Source: Thelonectria olida (taxonomy: Eukaryota; Ascomycota; Sordariomycetes; Hypocreales; Nectriaceae). Taken from it: a DNA stretch of 64,000 nucleotides. Positions within the stretch are counted from its first letter, which is position 1, and every line of letters starts with the position of its first letter. The notes beneath the pieces were generated by a model. It was not told where the DNA came from. It saw nothing but the letters and a program-made list of their open reading frames with translations, and did not search any database. The stretch covers positions 310,001 to 374,000 of the forward strand of contig JAGPYM010000030.1 of assembly GCA_020736575.1 (NCBI GenBank), written 5' to 3'. Shown here one piece after another: positions 33,201 to 41,510 of the stretch. The position numbers and the translations under genes were made by a program.

Positions 33201-33832
33201 GAGCGCTCATAACGGACAGCTGCTTGCCTAGCAACCTGTCGCTCATCATCGTGGCCGAGTTCTTGACTTTGGATGGGAATTGGCCGAGCCACGGCATTCG
33301 CCAACACCTTCCGGGTACTTTCCTCCTGACTCGCAAATTCTCGTGTTGGCGACGAGAGCTTGACGTAGCTTTCGGATATTTCATCTTCCCCCACGAGTTG
33401 GTGCTGACTTTCGTTCGGAGGTTGTGATTCGAGCTCTGTCGTGCCGCGTGAAGGGATGGAGAAAACATCAACAGGGGGGAGTTCGATGTCGCTGCGGGCG
33501 GGTGACAGAGGTGAGGACATTGGAGATGAGAGAGGCGAAGTGTTGAGCCAAACCGCTTCAGCTGGTGGTGAAGCAGGTGTAGGTTGTCGGGGCGCCTGGT
33601 TCGTAACAGTCGGTTGTTCGTATGCTTGGGAACTATCCGGGACATCCCAGATATCTTGCTGAGTTTCTTTGTCTTTGGCTGGAGGAAGAGTCTCCTTGTG
33701 GGCATTGTCGTTAGTCTTCGATATCGTCACCGTAGTAAGAACCGGCACAGCAACAGGTGCTAGTTCTTGGCTATCGAAGCCATTTTCATCCTCCGAATCC
33801 GGGATTTCTCCCAGTTCTTTCCAGTTGACCAT
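27290..33832 (-). CDS. MUS7: Mus7/MMS22 family replication-fork repair protein
   Basis: A single exon of 2180 residues from ATG 33832. The extreme N-terminus (WKELGEIPDSEDENGFDS) is the signature opening of fungal Mus7/Mms22 proteins. Residues 1-1000 are disordered, with many Ser/Pro and basic patches; residues about 648-655 read QMSITNMF, a good match to a PCNA-interacting (PIP) box. From about residue 1010 (FRGLGPYGTRYTYHFETFPL) to the end is the helical Mms22 domain. The protein acts with Rtt101-type cullin ligases at broken or stalled forks and gives resistance to alkylating agents. Its promoter faces the small membrane gene. No intron was needed to keep the frame, although a short in-frame intron cannot be excluded. 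Confidence 0.93.
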   Translation of the reverse strand: MVNWKELGEIPDSEDENGFDSQELAPVAVPVLTTVTISKTNDNAHKETLPPAKDKETQQDIWDVPDSSQAYEQPTVTNQAPRQPTPASPPAEAVWLNTSPLSSPMSSPLSPARSDIELPPVDVFSIPSRGTTELESQPPNESQHQLVGEDEISESYVKLSSPTREFASQEESTRKVLANAVARPIPIQSQELGHDDERQVARQAAVRYERSLRPRKPIQEHPYLLENAQYSTLLRQNGVRPLKMALEAERRRRQQASQEQEQDEDFEDDSQGSRLPDISEESQLYGLEDFMDGMDSLAVPSPSPPKTSPMIDRAGPSSQASSAGETDTTSLPGEDLPALEDLMKQNIRSAPNRVTKRRSSPPRSTARKRKRYDVVDSDPLEPAATLRLGAHHLDSPAAARNSRRSPERDVAMIEDVEPPRMQSPSPAPVQRPPRHLTTSVPPRPLVIESESENELAQDPPSGPDDGGSASESEPESDRELVNTVGRRIRGVLPASWLRLDQQAFRLKNPKDPHQRHKDRSPEREPRRGVAQRRQATQRADAVPFPFFEDSDDDTPAPRERTTDEVFHNQTRLVLEKDLTPSASMAIPNISEELWSDDGASVIEDNAIDHMLPGRKRQSKLSESFGSTPKRRKNTTKRQNVPSFKPPGQMSITNMFDGSQATTSSAKELVKKKYRQPKSGHRSKSKSTKRQSKHSRRPAAPPRLSILDVIEPNAPRFLKIAARAAKDRRDQGRSSPAKKQIRLGTREDHLDAVSVLHNWRAGSIPQRSSVSAARKQKKAKLRPPKEPLGEASPNLPPTQRRQPPPSSATPRRLVRQVTHGGTVSYQSDKPTQPTSARQQPRPNKQLSRTGSGTARPAQLEMDETNQGRSFMFKAKKRRLDHLYRKQRSDFSNASSLAFNDSTTDAGHPASPPPEENPVPLRIVKPLETEKPKSRYRKKTRPQQVDIEAPQFSRANDPIPMEVTPVPEPVQVEVEGERFRGLGPYGTRYTYHFETFPLNSRVYFHESTLIGSGILESIFNPIFCQRFFGQRFRSAYNLGEQTLRWGPWDAQVSSELGVVMDFVADQLECGPANDSSEDCPPALSATAFVMKFMMDSLSLTEPTNAKSFVGRMLEVLRGIDGRVKTLLNQSDIRIRPQCGLIASIYDHLLVVAFLVLSLCRNDDSLMGDQFQIEDLLKDMAKTAVSSLLNAGLDQVSTVYTQFHDSRFRERGLRGDVPTLHSWVFVRKILEHTRIPRSSFWDIVYAVMATPEAMNSLDAQQHEQLWKNMFILLPLTEFNDKGIIAAGSRHDATVDGWSLPQKLMKKVFQLYQENPRQSPSFNNYCRALVGRCHYLVQQWGWRKCVAVIGVIFDFFGSQNLAHLRNEEVFKSPKFLEELGGSPSLAVEKGDRCFHIFLKLIALSIQKLKEVDSLKDIRNLVARTMPNHNRQLLKEQTIHERELAALRNHHDLLCTLFWASPPDLRPGTHLIERLVVPASSHKEACLINLRSWSQLARFVIASGEATTSFKPFAQWRNGFFQSLMQQFDSVASDMHQQFLALTKDGSNTVSSEMVDAMVKVNRAAVMDVIHFSITASLDVMRRATDLEAATFALNTLQLQQVFKHFTACPPDLDWSILQAALATLEIFLSHVDEFKENEESQQSESQILNSAQADDAILVLDHDLSANFFSMARAIISARSERNLSTTAAVDKFRCTEMVVTLSARLGVRFMNGGLMRLVDMFKFGKYGLFEDMPVKINLDQRKYLALFITTLLKQGYDDFNDAGFTLSEVWVLSIVKPRNYLAYENQFAQELQRHGKDIVPEAAAGLAINPDYSTNRDMFEFAASWMRKSMRDAGPALRKMMLSEYSKTLKAVMQQIKGDLRAVSQDATEHPSYVTFIRDIVALIRAHGPDICTVDDFFYQINKEYSPSVQDPQLQVAGMLSYGLRLSEGDTRVIHQLFFFLFNNFKMSMINNKLGDELKMLHRGMKNPGILAFILGKMLPAVIQASFIESSAFPLLEVYVEAMRVLLTRSVIPHELTEQDLQSVVVTVAAFVNGLEKLSQDMGTMTLQQVDVLINVLSLINTLWPSFRVLSICEPTSVAWDEVCDALKCARGSIKRAEELTRDLLVLEDYSLTGGILVAGVQRPGTDTVQADTYIKSFTDNIVNDVRRNWVFTENKISIQAPGKGRNTQSTQSGQGWIDQCGM

Positions 33833-34259
33833 GGTCCACGGGGCTCATTATATCATCGAGGCATGAGGCTTGAGATTCGATTCGGTTTGGAGAGAGTCGA
33901 AGGTTGGCGAAAGGTGGTTGCTGGGGTAGCTAAGTTCGGGCGATGTGTGGCTCGTGAATCGGATGCTCGTTAATTGATGCTGTGGCGGGGAACGCGGTTG
34001 ATGGATTAGAAGACGCGTTCCGCTAACAGCAGGAGCGCGCCACTGCGGACCAGAGGCAGGCACCTATTGTGGAGCCTCCAGTTGTACCTGGAGCCGCTAT
34101 TCTCACTGTGGACGGGTTGGCGATCCTCAACTCCATGCTACCTACCCGACACCTCATGCATCAACTCTACGAATAAAACAGCATCAATTAAGACAACACT
34201 CTTCAGTCTCATTTGCTTTCGCTTGTTTCCTTTGTATCTGGAGCACTCACATCGCAACA
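33833..34259. other. Divergent promoter of Mus7 and the small membrane gene
   Basis: 427 bp. The bases 34180-34259 look like the leader of the + strand gene. No other feature seen. Confidence 0.5.
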
Positions 34260-34536
34260 ATGGGCGCTTTTGAAAGAGTATTGCCGCTCGCCCTCACAGT
34301 CTTCTGTGGCGTTGTTGGAGGTTAGTTTCTTCGAGAATATTCCTCTTCTCCCATGATGCTCATACACTTGATAGGATACTACACGTTCCAGCCCGTCATG
34401 GCAGCCGAGGCCGTCCGGAAAGACCCCCTATTACAGTAATTTTGCCAACCGTCCCCTCGCCATGTCAGATGCTAACCCGTGAAGCCCCGAGCTGAACGCT
34501 GATCAACAGAAAAACCCTGCACCGTCGTCGAAGTAA
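34260..34536 (+). CDS. Small single-pass membrane protein, 57 residues
   Basis: Exons 34260-34320, 34375-34435 and 34485-34536. The first intron has a GTTAGT donor and TAG acceptor, the second (49 nt) a GTAATT donor, a GCTAAC branch site and an AAG acceptor. Residues 8-26 (LPLALTVFCGVVGGYYTF) form one transmembrane helix with a short N-terminus, followed by a hydrophilic tail that ends PAPSSK. It is too short for ordinary gene callers. If the second intron is not removed the protein ends after LLQ at 41 residues. The size and topology resemble small inner mitochondrial or ER membrane accessory proteins, but I do not recognise the family. Confidence 0.6.
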
Positions 34537-34867
34537 AGGCGTAGGGATGAGAATTGTATGAGCAAACAGTTAGAATCGACAAATTTGCCATGTATTATAC
34601 TATAAAGAGCCACGTTTATTGACTATGACCGAAATATGCTTCATCTATCATCTATCACACACCTCTCATCCGTTAAGTAGGAAACACCAAAAAGCTACCA
34701 GGGACGACAGTATGTTCAGCTGTTTTATCAGCCAATTCTTCATTTACTTATCATCTCCAATCTCTCATGGCTGAGCAGGGTATCTTTCCACATAAACTTC
34801 TCTACACATTTGCGTTACCTTGAGCCGTGAACATTGACCCAGCCCGGTATACAGACCCTTCCAAATC
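34537..34867. other. Convergent intergenic region
   Basis: AT-rich 3' flanks of the small membrane gene and of the Zn2Cys6 gene. Nothing else seen. Confidence 0.5.
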
Positions 34868-37124
34868 TCATACAAATGGAGCATCCAACCCCCAGAGAAT
34901 GCTATCCCAGTCAATGCCGTCAAGATCCATTCTCGCATCAAAATTCTCCAAATCTGGCAAGTTCAGTCCGGCGTTCGATGGAGTTCCGTCGACAGAATAC
35001 CCTAGATTCACCCCTGATGCAGGCGTGAGCGGGAGAGTGCCGTCTTGACCGTCCATCACCGACCTAGACTCCCTCGGTTTCGACACGGGAGGTGTAACCT
35101 TGTGCTTCTTCATCACTTGTCTTAGTAGATCTTGGAGCTTCGCTGCCGGAACAGAACCACTGTGTGCGTCGTCCAAGATCCTCCACACATGAGCCATCTG
35201 CTCGCGACTCGAGCTTTTGTCATCCTCGTCTGTACCCAGACATATATCTATCAGTAGCACAATGCTAGCCAGGAAAACACTATGCAGTGTCACCGTAAGC
35301 CGTAGTCTGGTCGAGACAAAAGGGATCCCTTCTCGCTCCAGTCGGTGCTCCATATCGATGATGACCTTGGCTGTCTTGAGGCAAATCTCACGCGAGCGAG
35401 CGTAAGTTGGATCAACAGTCCCACGGACTAAGTACGGTAGGTGGAGTTTGCATCGCTGACCATGCACGAACAAGTTGAGGATATGTCGTTGAACGATGAT
35501 TGCGGGTGAGCGCCTTGGATCTGTGGGCGGAAGCTCCTCGAGCGCACTGACATCCATAGTGAAGAACGAAGGAGCCTCCCGAATAAAATCATCGATGGCT
35601 TCGTCGAGATCCTTGACAGTATCATACCCGATCGTGGAAGGATCCGTATTCGCAAGTGACATCCGGTCCATAAAAGTGCGAGACAATTCGGCCAAGCGAA
35701 CTCGTTGAAGAAAGTAGGACATGCAAGTAGGCTGTTCCAGGGGAAGGCCGACAGGCTTTCTCCCCGTGGTGAGACTCTCGTCTTCTATATTGAGTGGCTT
35801 GTTGACAGCCATGTGCTGTGGGTGAAGAGTATATGTGCCTTCGTGGGGGCCAGGGAATCGTGCCATCAGCCTATGTGATTGGTGTGAGGTTCTCGAACAG
35901 TAACTTGTGGAACTTTGGAATACCGCTTACCAATCGGTTGACATGAGATACCACCAAGCTCTCCGTCCTATTTCGAGTTGCACCTCGGACCAGCCCGATG
36001 TTTGGCTTATCGATCCCGACGATCCGTTATTTGGATGATCGATGCGGTGTAGGCCAAGCTCCCGAGCCATGATTATAGCCTTGGATATAGAAGATCTGGC
36101 TCGAATAGAGATACCCTCAAGGTTGCAAATTACAAAGGTCAAGACGAGAATTCCTTGGATACACTCGATTGAAAGATGGGCATTTCGTTGAGCATTGTCC
36201 AACAAGTCCAAGCCGCCCTTGAGCCAGAAGATAGACTGCGAATTGGCCTCGTCGTGGTCTCCGAAGAGACCGCATTCCGTGTCCGCAGGCGTCCACGAAT
36301 ATGTGACATCGGAAGCGATGGCGAGAAGTAGGACCACAGCTCCAGTGTCGACTTGGGCACCTTGCTGTAAGCTGTCATAGACTTTATCCACAAGGCCACG
36401 CAAGGTCGAGTTGTGGACAATGTGGCGGATGTAAGTGATGTTCTTGAGATATTTGTCGACAAGGGTGCTCATCTCTTCCCTCTGGGGCAGCCAGATGCAT
36501 CTTGTCGGTTCAAAGGATAGAGATGAGGAAGGGATATTTGAGTTTTGGAAGATGTAGGATGTTGATGTCTGTGTTATCAAGCGGATGGGACAGGTACGAA
36601 ACGCGATGTTTTCCCCGAGTACGTCTCCGAGCAGAGAGTCCTAGACTAATAAGAGCCGGACTCTTGTTGCAGATTAGATGTATGGGACTTACATGGAGCT
36701 TCGGGCCAAGACAATTTCGTTCTAAGAACAAAGCTTCTTGGGTTAGATTTTGTACCTTCGGAGGTAGAGGCTGAGGGAGGGGTTTCTGGGATTCTAGGGC
36801 AGCAGTCCGAGTGCCAGTCTGGTGAGTATTTGTCGATGATGCTGGAGCATTGGCATCAGGCAGATCGTTGGACCGCGCTGCGAGCAGGGCTTCCAATCTC
36901 TCCAAGCGACTGATAATGTCGGACTCGGCCCCAGGAGCAACAGAACCAGATGTCCCCCTCACAGCGACCGCGGGCTCGGACGGCAGCTGTGGGGGGTTCT
37001 CGGCCTCTGGACATGGCAGTCCGCGGGATGTGCAGTTGGAGCACGGAAACACTCGACTGCACCGCAGCTTTCGCGCCCTGCAAAAGTGGCAGGAGATTGG
37101 GCGTTGACGCGACTGTCGACCCAT
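34868..37124 (-). CDS. Zn2Cys6 transcription factor next to an MFS exporter
   Basis: Minus-strand exons 36693-37124, 35931-36568 and 34868-35870 give 690 residues. The zinc cluster is at about residues 12-38 (CHFCRARKLRC, PCSNCTSRGLPC; spacing C-2-C-6-C-5-C-2-C-6-C), preceded by the basic MGRQSRQRP. A short coiled coil follows (ISRLERLEALLAAR). The middle holds the fungal transcription-factor homology domain (RRAWWYLMSTDW, then LMARFPGPHEG after splicing; GRPxxLP-like block GRKPVGLPLEQP). Both introns have canonical GTAAGT/GTAAGC donors. It is divergent from the MFS gene across 665 bp containing two CCGCGG sites, so it may control that transporter and itself. The ligand or inducer cannot be inferred. 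Confidence 0.85.
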
Positions 37125-37789
37125 GTTTGTAACCAGCAAAGGGAATTGCGCTTCATCCAATGTCTCCAAGGCGTGCTGCTGCGACTTGTGAGACGGGGAA
37201 CAAGCGTTAAGGTGGCCAGAGTCCGCGGAATTTCCGTGGCATTTATCCGCGGGGTCGGGGTCGCGCATCGACCGTGTCCGACCAACAGCCCTTCAAGACA
37301 TCAACTGACATGGAAGAGACGCCACTTTCTAGGAGACGAGGAGACATTACTGGTGAATCGCTTCTGTGTGACTCAGGGTGAAAATCCTTTCGCATAATTA
37401 CGACCTTGTACCGACATGGCTCTCGCTCTTTGTATTGCTCCATCTCCGATCAGCCTCTGGATCTTGCACCAGCGCCATGCACCAGCGCCATACACCAGAC
37501 GCATTCGGTCTCATGCATCTCGGACATACAGCCCTTGAGATTCGCTCATTTACGTGTGTACGAGTAGATTCCCCCATGCCCCGTGCTAGGTCCGTTCCCA
37601 GGGTCGGCCTTTTGGCGTCCCATTATGTTTGCAGCAACTATAACAACGTCGGCTGCCCTCCTATTTTGGGACCCTCTTGAGTTATCTGATCTTTCAAATT
37701 TCAAACTACCTCTCTACCATTCCATGTTGAGCCTCACGTTGGCCCCAAAGATCTGAGGTAAAGAATTCTCTGTCAGTCAGCGACCCATC
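37125..37789. promoter_or_regulatory. Divergent Zn2Cys6/MFS promoter with CCGCGG sites
   Basis: Two CCGCGG hexamers lie at 37223-37228 and 37247-37252, 24 bp apart start to start, with CCGTGG between them. Farther on, CGG-N12-CGG is present at 37506-37523. Zn2Cys6 proteins usually bind paired CGG triplets, so these are candidate operators for the adjacent regulator. A 13-bp tandem duplication lies at 37466-37491. Confidence 0.45.
37466..37491. repeat. 13-bp perfect tandem duplication in the MFS promoter
   Basis: GCACCAGCGCCAT occurs twice without a gap and is followed by a partial third unit (ACACCAG). It is located about 300 bp before the MFS start codon. Confidence 0.85.
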
Positions 37790-39547
37790 ATGACGGCCGT
37801 CAACGCCGAGGAGCGCCTAGACGGTGCAAGTACTATTGCACCTACGGTTGATGCTCAAAACAAGGACCTCGAGACCGGTTCGACATCGGTAGACCTTGAG
37901 GAATCTTCTCCTAGAGACCCCAATATCGTTGACTGGGATGGACCCAACGATCCAGCAAACCCCCAGAATTGGTCGAAGAAGAAGAAGGTCATCACAGTAT
38001 CGCTGGTGTCTTCAGTCACATTTGTCACGTCAGTCGTCACATAGACTACATCAACTCCTATAAGACGAAAACCTGACCGTTCATCTTTAGGCCGCTCGCG
38101 TCGTCCATCTTTGCGCCTGGCATCGAGCAGGTCATGGCCGACTTCCACTCCACGAACCAACAACTTGCCTCTTTCATCGTCTCGGTATATCTCCTTGGAT
38201 ACTGCTTTGGGCCTCTCGTCCTTGCTCCGTTGTCTGAAATGTATGGTCGACTACACATTTACAACATCTGCAATGTCTTGTTTGTGATCTTCAACATTGG
38301 TTGCGCCAAAGCTCCAAACCTCGGTGGCCTGATTGCTCTTCGGTTCCTGGCTGGTCTTGCAGGATGTTGTCCGCTTGCACTTGGTGCAGGAAGCTTGGCG
38401 GATATGATTTCCCAGGAGAAGCGTGGGCTTGCTATGGCCTCATGGATCTTAGGCCCCATTACCGGCCCCATCATCGGACCCATTGGTAAGCCCTTTGTTC
38501 CCAGTTGTCTAGAAGAATTGATACTGATCCAGTTTTGTAGCCGGCGGATATCTGACTCAGGCCAAAAGCTGGAGATGGTCGTTTTGGGTTGTAGCGATAG
38601 TGGTGAGTACAATATCGAATCGTCCCAAGCTCGCCACTTGCTAACTTGGGTCAAATAGTCGGGCGCAATCACCATCCTGAACTTCATCTTCATGCGCGAG
38701 ACGTACGCTTACACCATTCTTCAGAAAAAGACAAAGAGACTTCAAAAGGAGACGGGAAACATGAAGCTTCGCTCTGTTGCCGATACTGGTCGCAGCCCAG
38801 GTGCCCTCTTCAGACATGCCATTGTTCGGCCGACAAAGATGCTCTTCTTTTCACCCATCGTATTCCTTCTTTCGCTCTACATGGCCATCGTGTACGGGTA
38901 CTTGTACCTCATCTTCACTGCCATGCCCATTCTTTTCCAGCAAGAGTATGGGTTCTCAACGGGATCCGTGGGACTTGCGTATATTGGCATCGGTGCTGGT
39001 TCAGTTGTTGGGCTCTTCATCGCAGGTGGCATCTCCGACCCCCTTGTCAGACACCTCACCAAGAAGAACGGAGGCGAGCCTATGCCAGAGTACCGCCTCC
39101 CTATCATGGTTATCGCATCTGTGTTTGTGCCAGCTGGACTCTTCTTATATGGCTGGACGGCTGAGAAAGGAGACCATTGGATTTTACCTATTTTGGGAAC
39201 ATCATTCCTCGGGTTTGGAATGATGTGTGCCATGGTAAGGATCTCCTCACTATCACTCTGAGATGCAATGGCTAGCAACTAACATTCAGTAGATGGGATC
39301 TTCAGTTTACTTGGTTGATGCATATGCCGAATTCGCAGCATCTGCCATGTCTGCTAGCACCGTCCTTCGATCTCTGCTGGGCGCACTTCTCCCCTTGGCG
39401 GGACGAAAGATGTACGATCAGCTGGGATACGGATGGGGCACCTCGCTGTTGGCCTTTATCGCGGTGGCGATGATTCCGATGCCTTTTGTATTCCTGAAAT
39501 ACGGCGAGAGGATTCGAAAGCGCAATTTGTTTGGAGTCGAGTTTTAG
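37790..39547 (+). CDS. MFS transporter, DHA1-type multidrug/polyamine exporter
   Basis: Exons 37790-38028, 38091-38485, 38541-38602, 38659-39234 and 39293-39547 give 508 residues. The cytosolic N-terminus contains the WDGPNDPANPQNW motif typical of fungal DHA1 exporters. Twelve hydrophobic segments follow. The loop between segments 2 and 3 reads PLSEMYGR, and the antiporter motif C is seen as GPITGPIIGPIAGGYL across a splice junction. These proteins expel toxic compounds or polyamines in exchange for protons at the plasma membrane. Five exons, one only 62 nt, are kept in frame by canonical sites; the last acceptor is TAG at 39290-39292 rather than the CAG three bases earlier, which would give a stop. 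Its neighbour regulator is divergent. Confidence 0.9.
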
Positions 39548-40265
39548 ACGAAGAATAGAGGACGACAATTTTGCGGAGGAGAACCCTGCATGTCTTGTGT
39601 GTGGTTCATGAGTGGTGCAAGGAAAGATCAGGCGTTCATCGAGGTTTATATTGGGGTACGTACATAATAGGCATAAGGCAGTTACTACCTGCCGAACTGA
39701 CGTAGATGGAGTTGGGAAAATCTCCTGTCCGGTGCATTTCCGAGCAAAAAACGATAAAATAATTTATAATCAGTCATTGAGATGTCCATGATTGCAATTG
39801 ACTAGCCATTGAGCGCGAAACACTTTGTTGGATTGCTATCTCGACAATGACAAACCTGATCATCACCAATTCCATCCTTTTTGACAGGAAGTGGGTTGGA
39901 GGATTGTGCCGTCAGAATCCAGGTTGCTATCGCTGCCCACAGCCAATCACGACGCATTAAATTCACAATAGTCACCCACTTGCGCCCAAACCGGCAACGC
40001 GGGAGAGAAAAATCACGTGATACACACCAATGGAGTAAAGCCACCCGTGTAGCCGAGCATCTTCCGGGCAGCTGGCACGGGGCTCATCATACGATTGCTC
40101 GAATTTGCTCCGGCTCGAACTCGCCAGCAATAAACCTCGTCCCGTTCGAACCTCTCCAACTCACCTTCGACCCGCCCGCCGCCCGCGAATCTTTTGCTCC
40201 CGAGCAAAGACAGTCAATTGACACACCTTTGGCACATCTCCCCTCTCAATTCCTCCGACTTCACA
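39548..40265. other. Intergenic: MFS 3' flank and COX4 promoter
   Basis: No gene seen. The final 100 bp are C-rich and look like the COX4 leader (…CGACTTCACAATG). Confidence 0.5.
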
Positions 40266-41183
40266 ATGCTGCGCACACAGGCGTCCTCCCTGCTGCGCAA
40301 GAGCCTGGTGCGCAGCTCGCCTGCCCTCGCATCCCGAGCCGCCTCGACTCACGCCATCTCCAACCCGACCCTCGCCAACATCGAGAAGCGATGGGAGGGC
40401 ATGCCCCTTCAGGAGCAGGCCGACCTCTGGATGGCCCTCCGTGATCGTATGCAGATCAACTGGAACGAGATGACTCTCCAGGAGAAGAAAGCCGGTGCGT
40501 TCCCATCCGTCCACACGAAAATACCTCCCACGTAGCCGAGACGCAATTCAAGATTGCCGGACAGCCTCGTCACCACCCAATAAAATCCGCCCCGAGCTAC
40601 CCTTAGCACCACAACACCATCAATTTACCGTTGCACACTTCAGCCTTGCATCCAAGCCCTGCCAGAGCCTCAATTGCATCATTGTAGTTCAATTCGTCCT
40701 TCTGATTGGGTGGATCGGGGAGCTTTGTGCAATGGGCCTACTGACTGCAACGCCCAACCCACTTTCCCCTGCCGCCTCCCATCGTGCGTCAAACGTCTCG
40801 AAAACTAACTCAAACTGTCTCAACAGCCTACTGGATCGCTTTCGGTCCTCACGGCCCCCGCGCTGTCGACCCCCCGGGTACTAACGCCCGTGTCGCTTGG
40901 GGTGTTGCTATCGGTCTCGGTGTCAGCGTTGGTCTCTTCGCCCTCGTCCGCTTCTTCGCCGCACCCGTCCCCTACACCATGTCCAAGGAGTACCAGGAGC
41001 AGAGCAACGAGTTCCTCATCGTACGCCTCCCATTTTTCGCTCCTATTTGGGTTGTATTGCAGGACGTCTTTCCGCTAACGTGCATCTTCTCCGCAGAACC
41101 AAAAATCCGATCCCTTCACCGGTATCACCTCGCCTGGCTACAACGGCAAGGGCATGGTCCAGTCCCCTCCCAAAGGCAACTAA
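40266..41183 (+). CDS. COX4: Cytochrome c oxidase subunit IV (yeast Cox5 homolog)
   Basis: Exons 40266-40494, 40827-41020 and 41097-41183 give 169 residues. The N-terminus (MLRTQASSLLRKSLVRSS) is a mitochondrial targeting peptide. The matrix domain follows (LANIEKRWEGMPLQEQADLWMAL, EKKAAYWIAFGPHGPRA), then one transmembrane helix (AWGVAIGLGVSVGLFALVRFF) and a short intermembrane tail. The subunit is needed for assembly and regulation of complex IV. The first intron is 332 nt, several times longer than usual here; I found no C/D-box or other RNA in it. Both splice sites are canonical (GTGCGT...CAACAG, GTACGC...CCGCAG). Confidence 0.95.
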
Positions 41184-41510
41184 AGTCAATAGCACACAAC
41201 GTCTTTTCCTTTGTGCAAGAAGATGGGGTGACTCATGGAGACGTATCCGTGTGTAAAATGTCTTTGGAGCATGGGTATGGGTTGGGGTTTCGAAGAGATC
41301 AAGCCTTCTTGGTGTAAATACTGTACTACAACAACGGAACCCGAGTCGAGGCTGTTTGAATTGTCGCTTATATTTCCAAAGTTCCCTATCATATGTGCAT
41401 ATGTTGCTCTGCTCTGCCTTAACAAACCTACTTATATGTCCAGGAAATTTCATCTAACACAGGACGAATTACTTTACGCCATGCACCTCTTTACCAGACA
41501 TGGCGGCCTC
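41184..41510. other. Convergent intergenic region
   Basis: 3' flanks of COX4 and MCX1. Nothing else seen. Confidence 0.55.
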
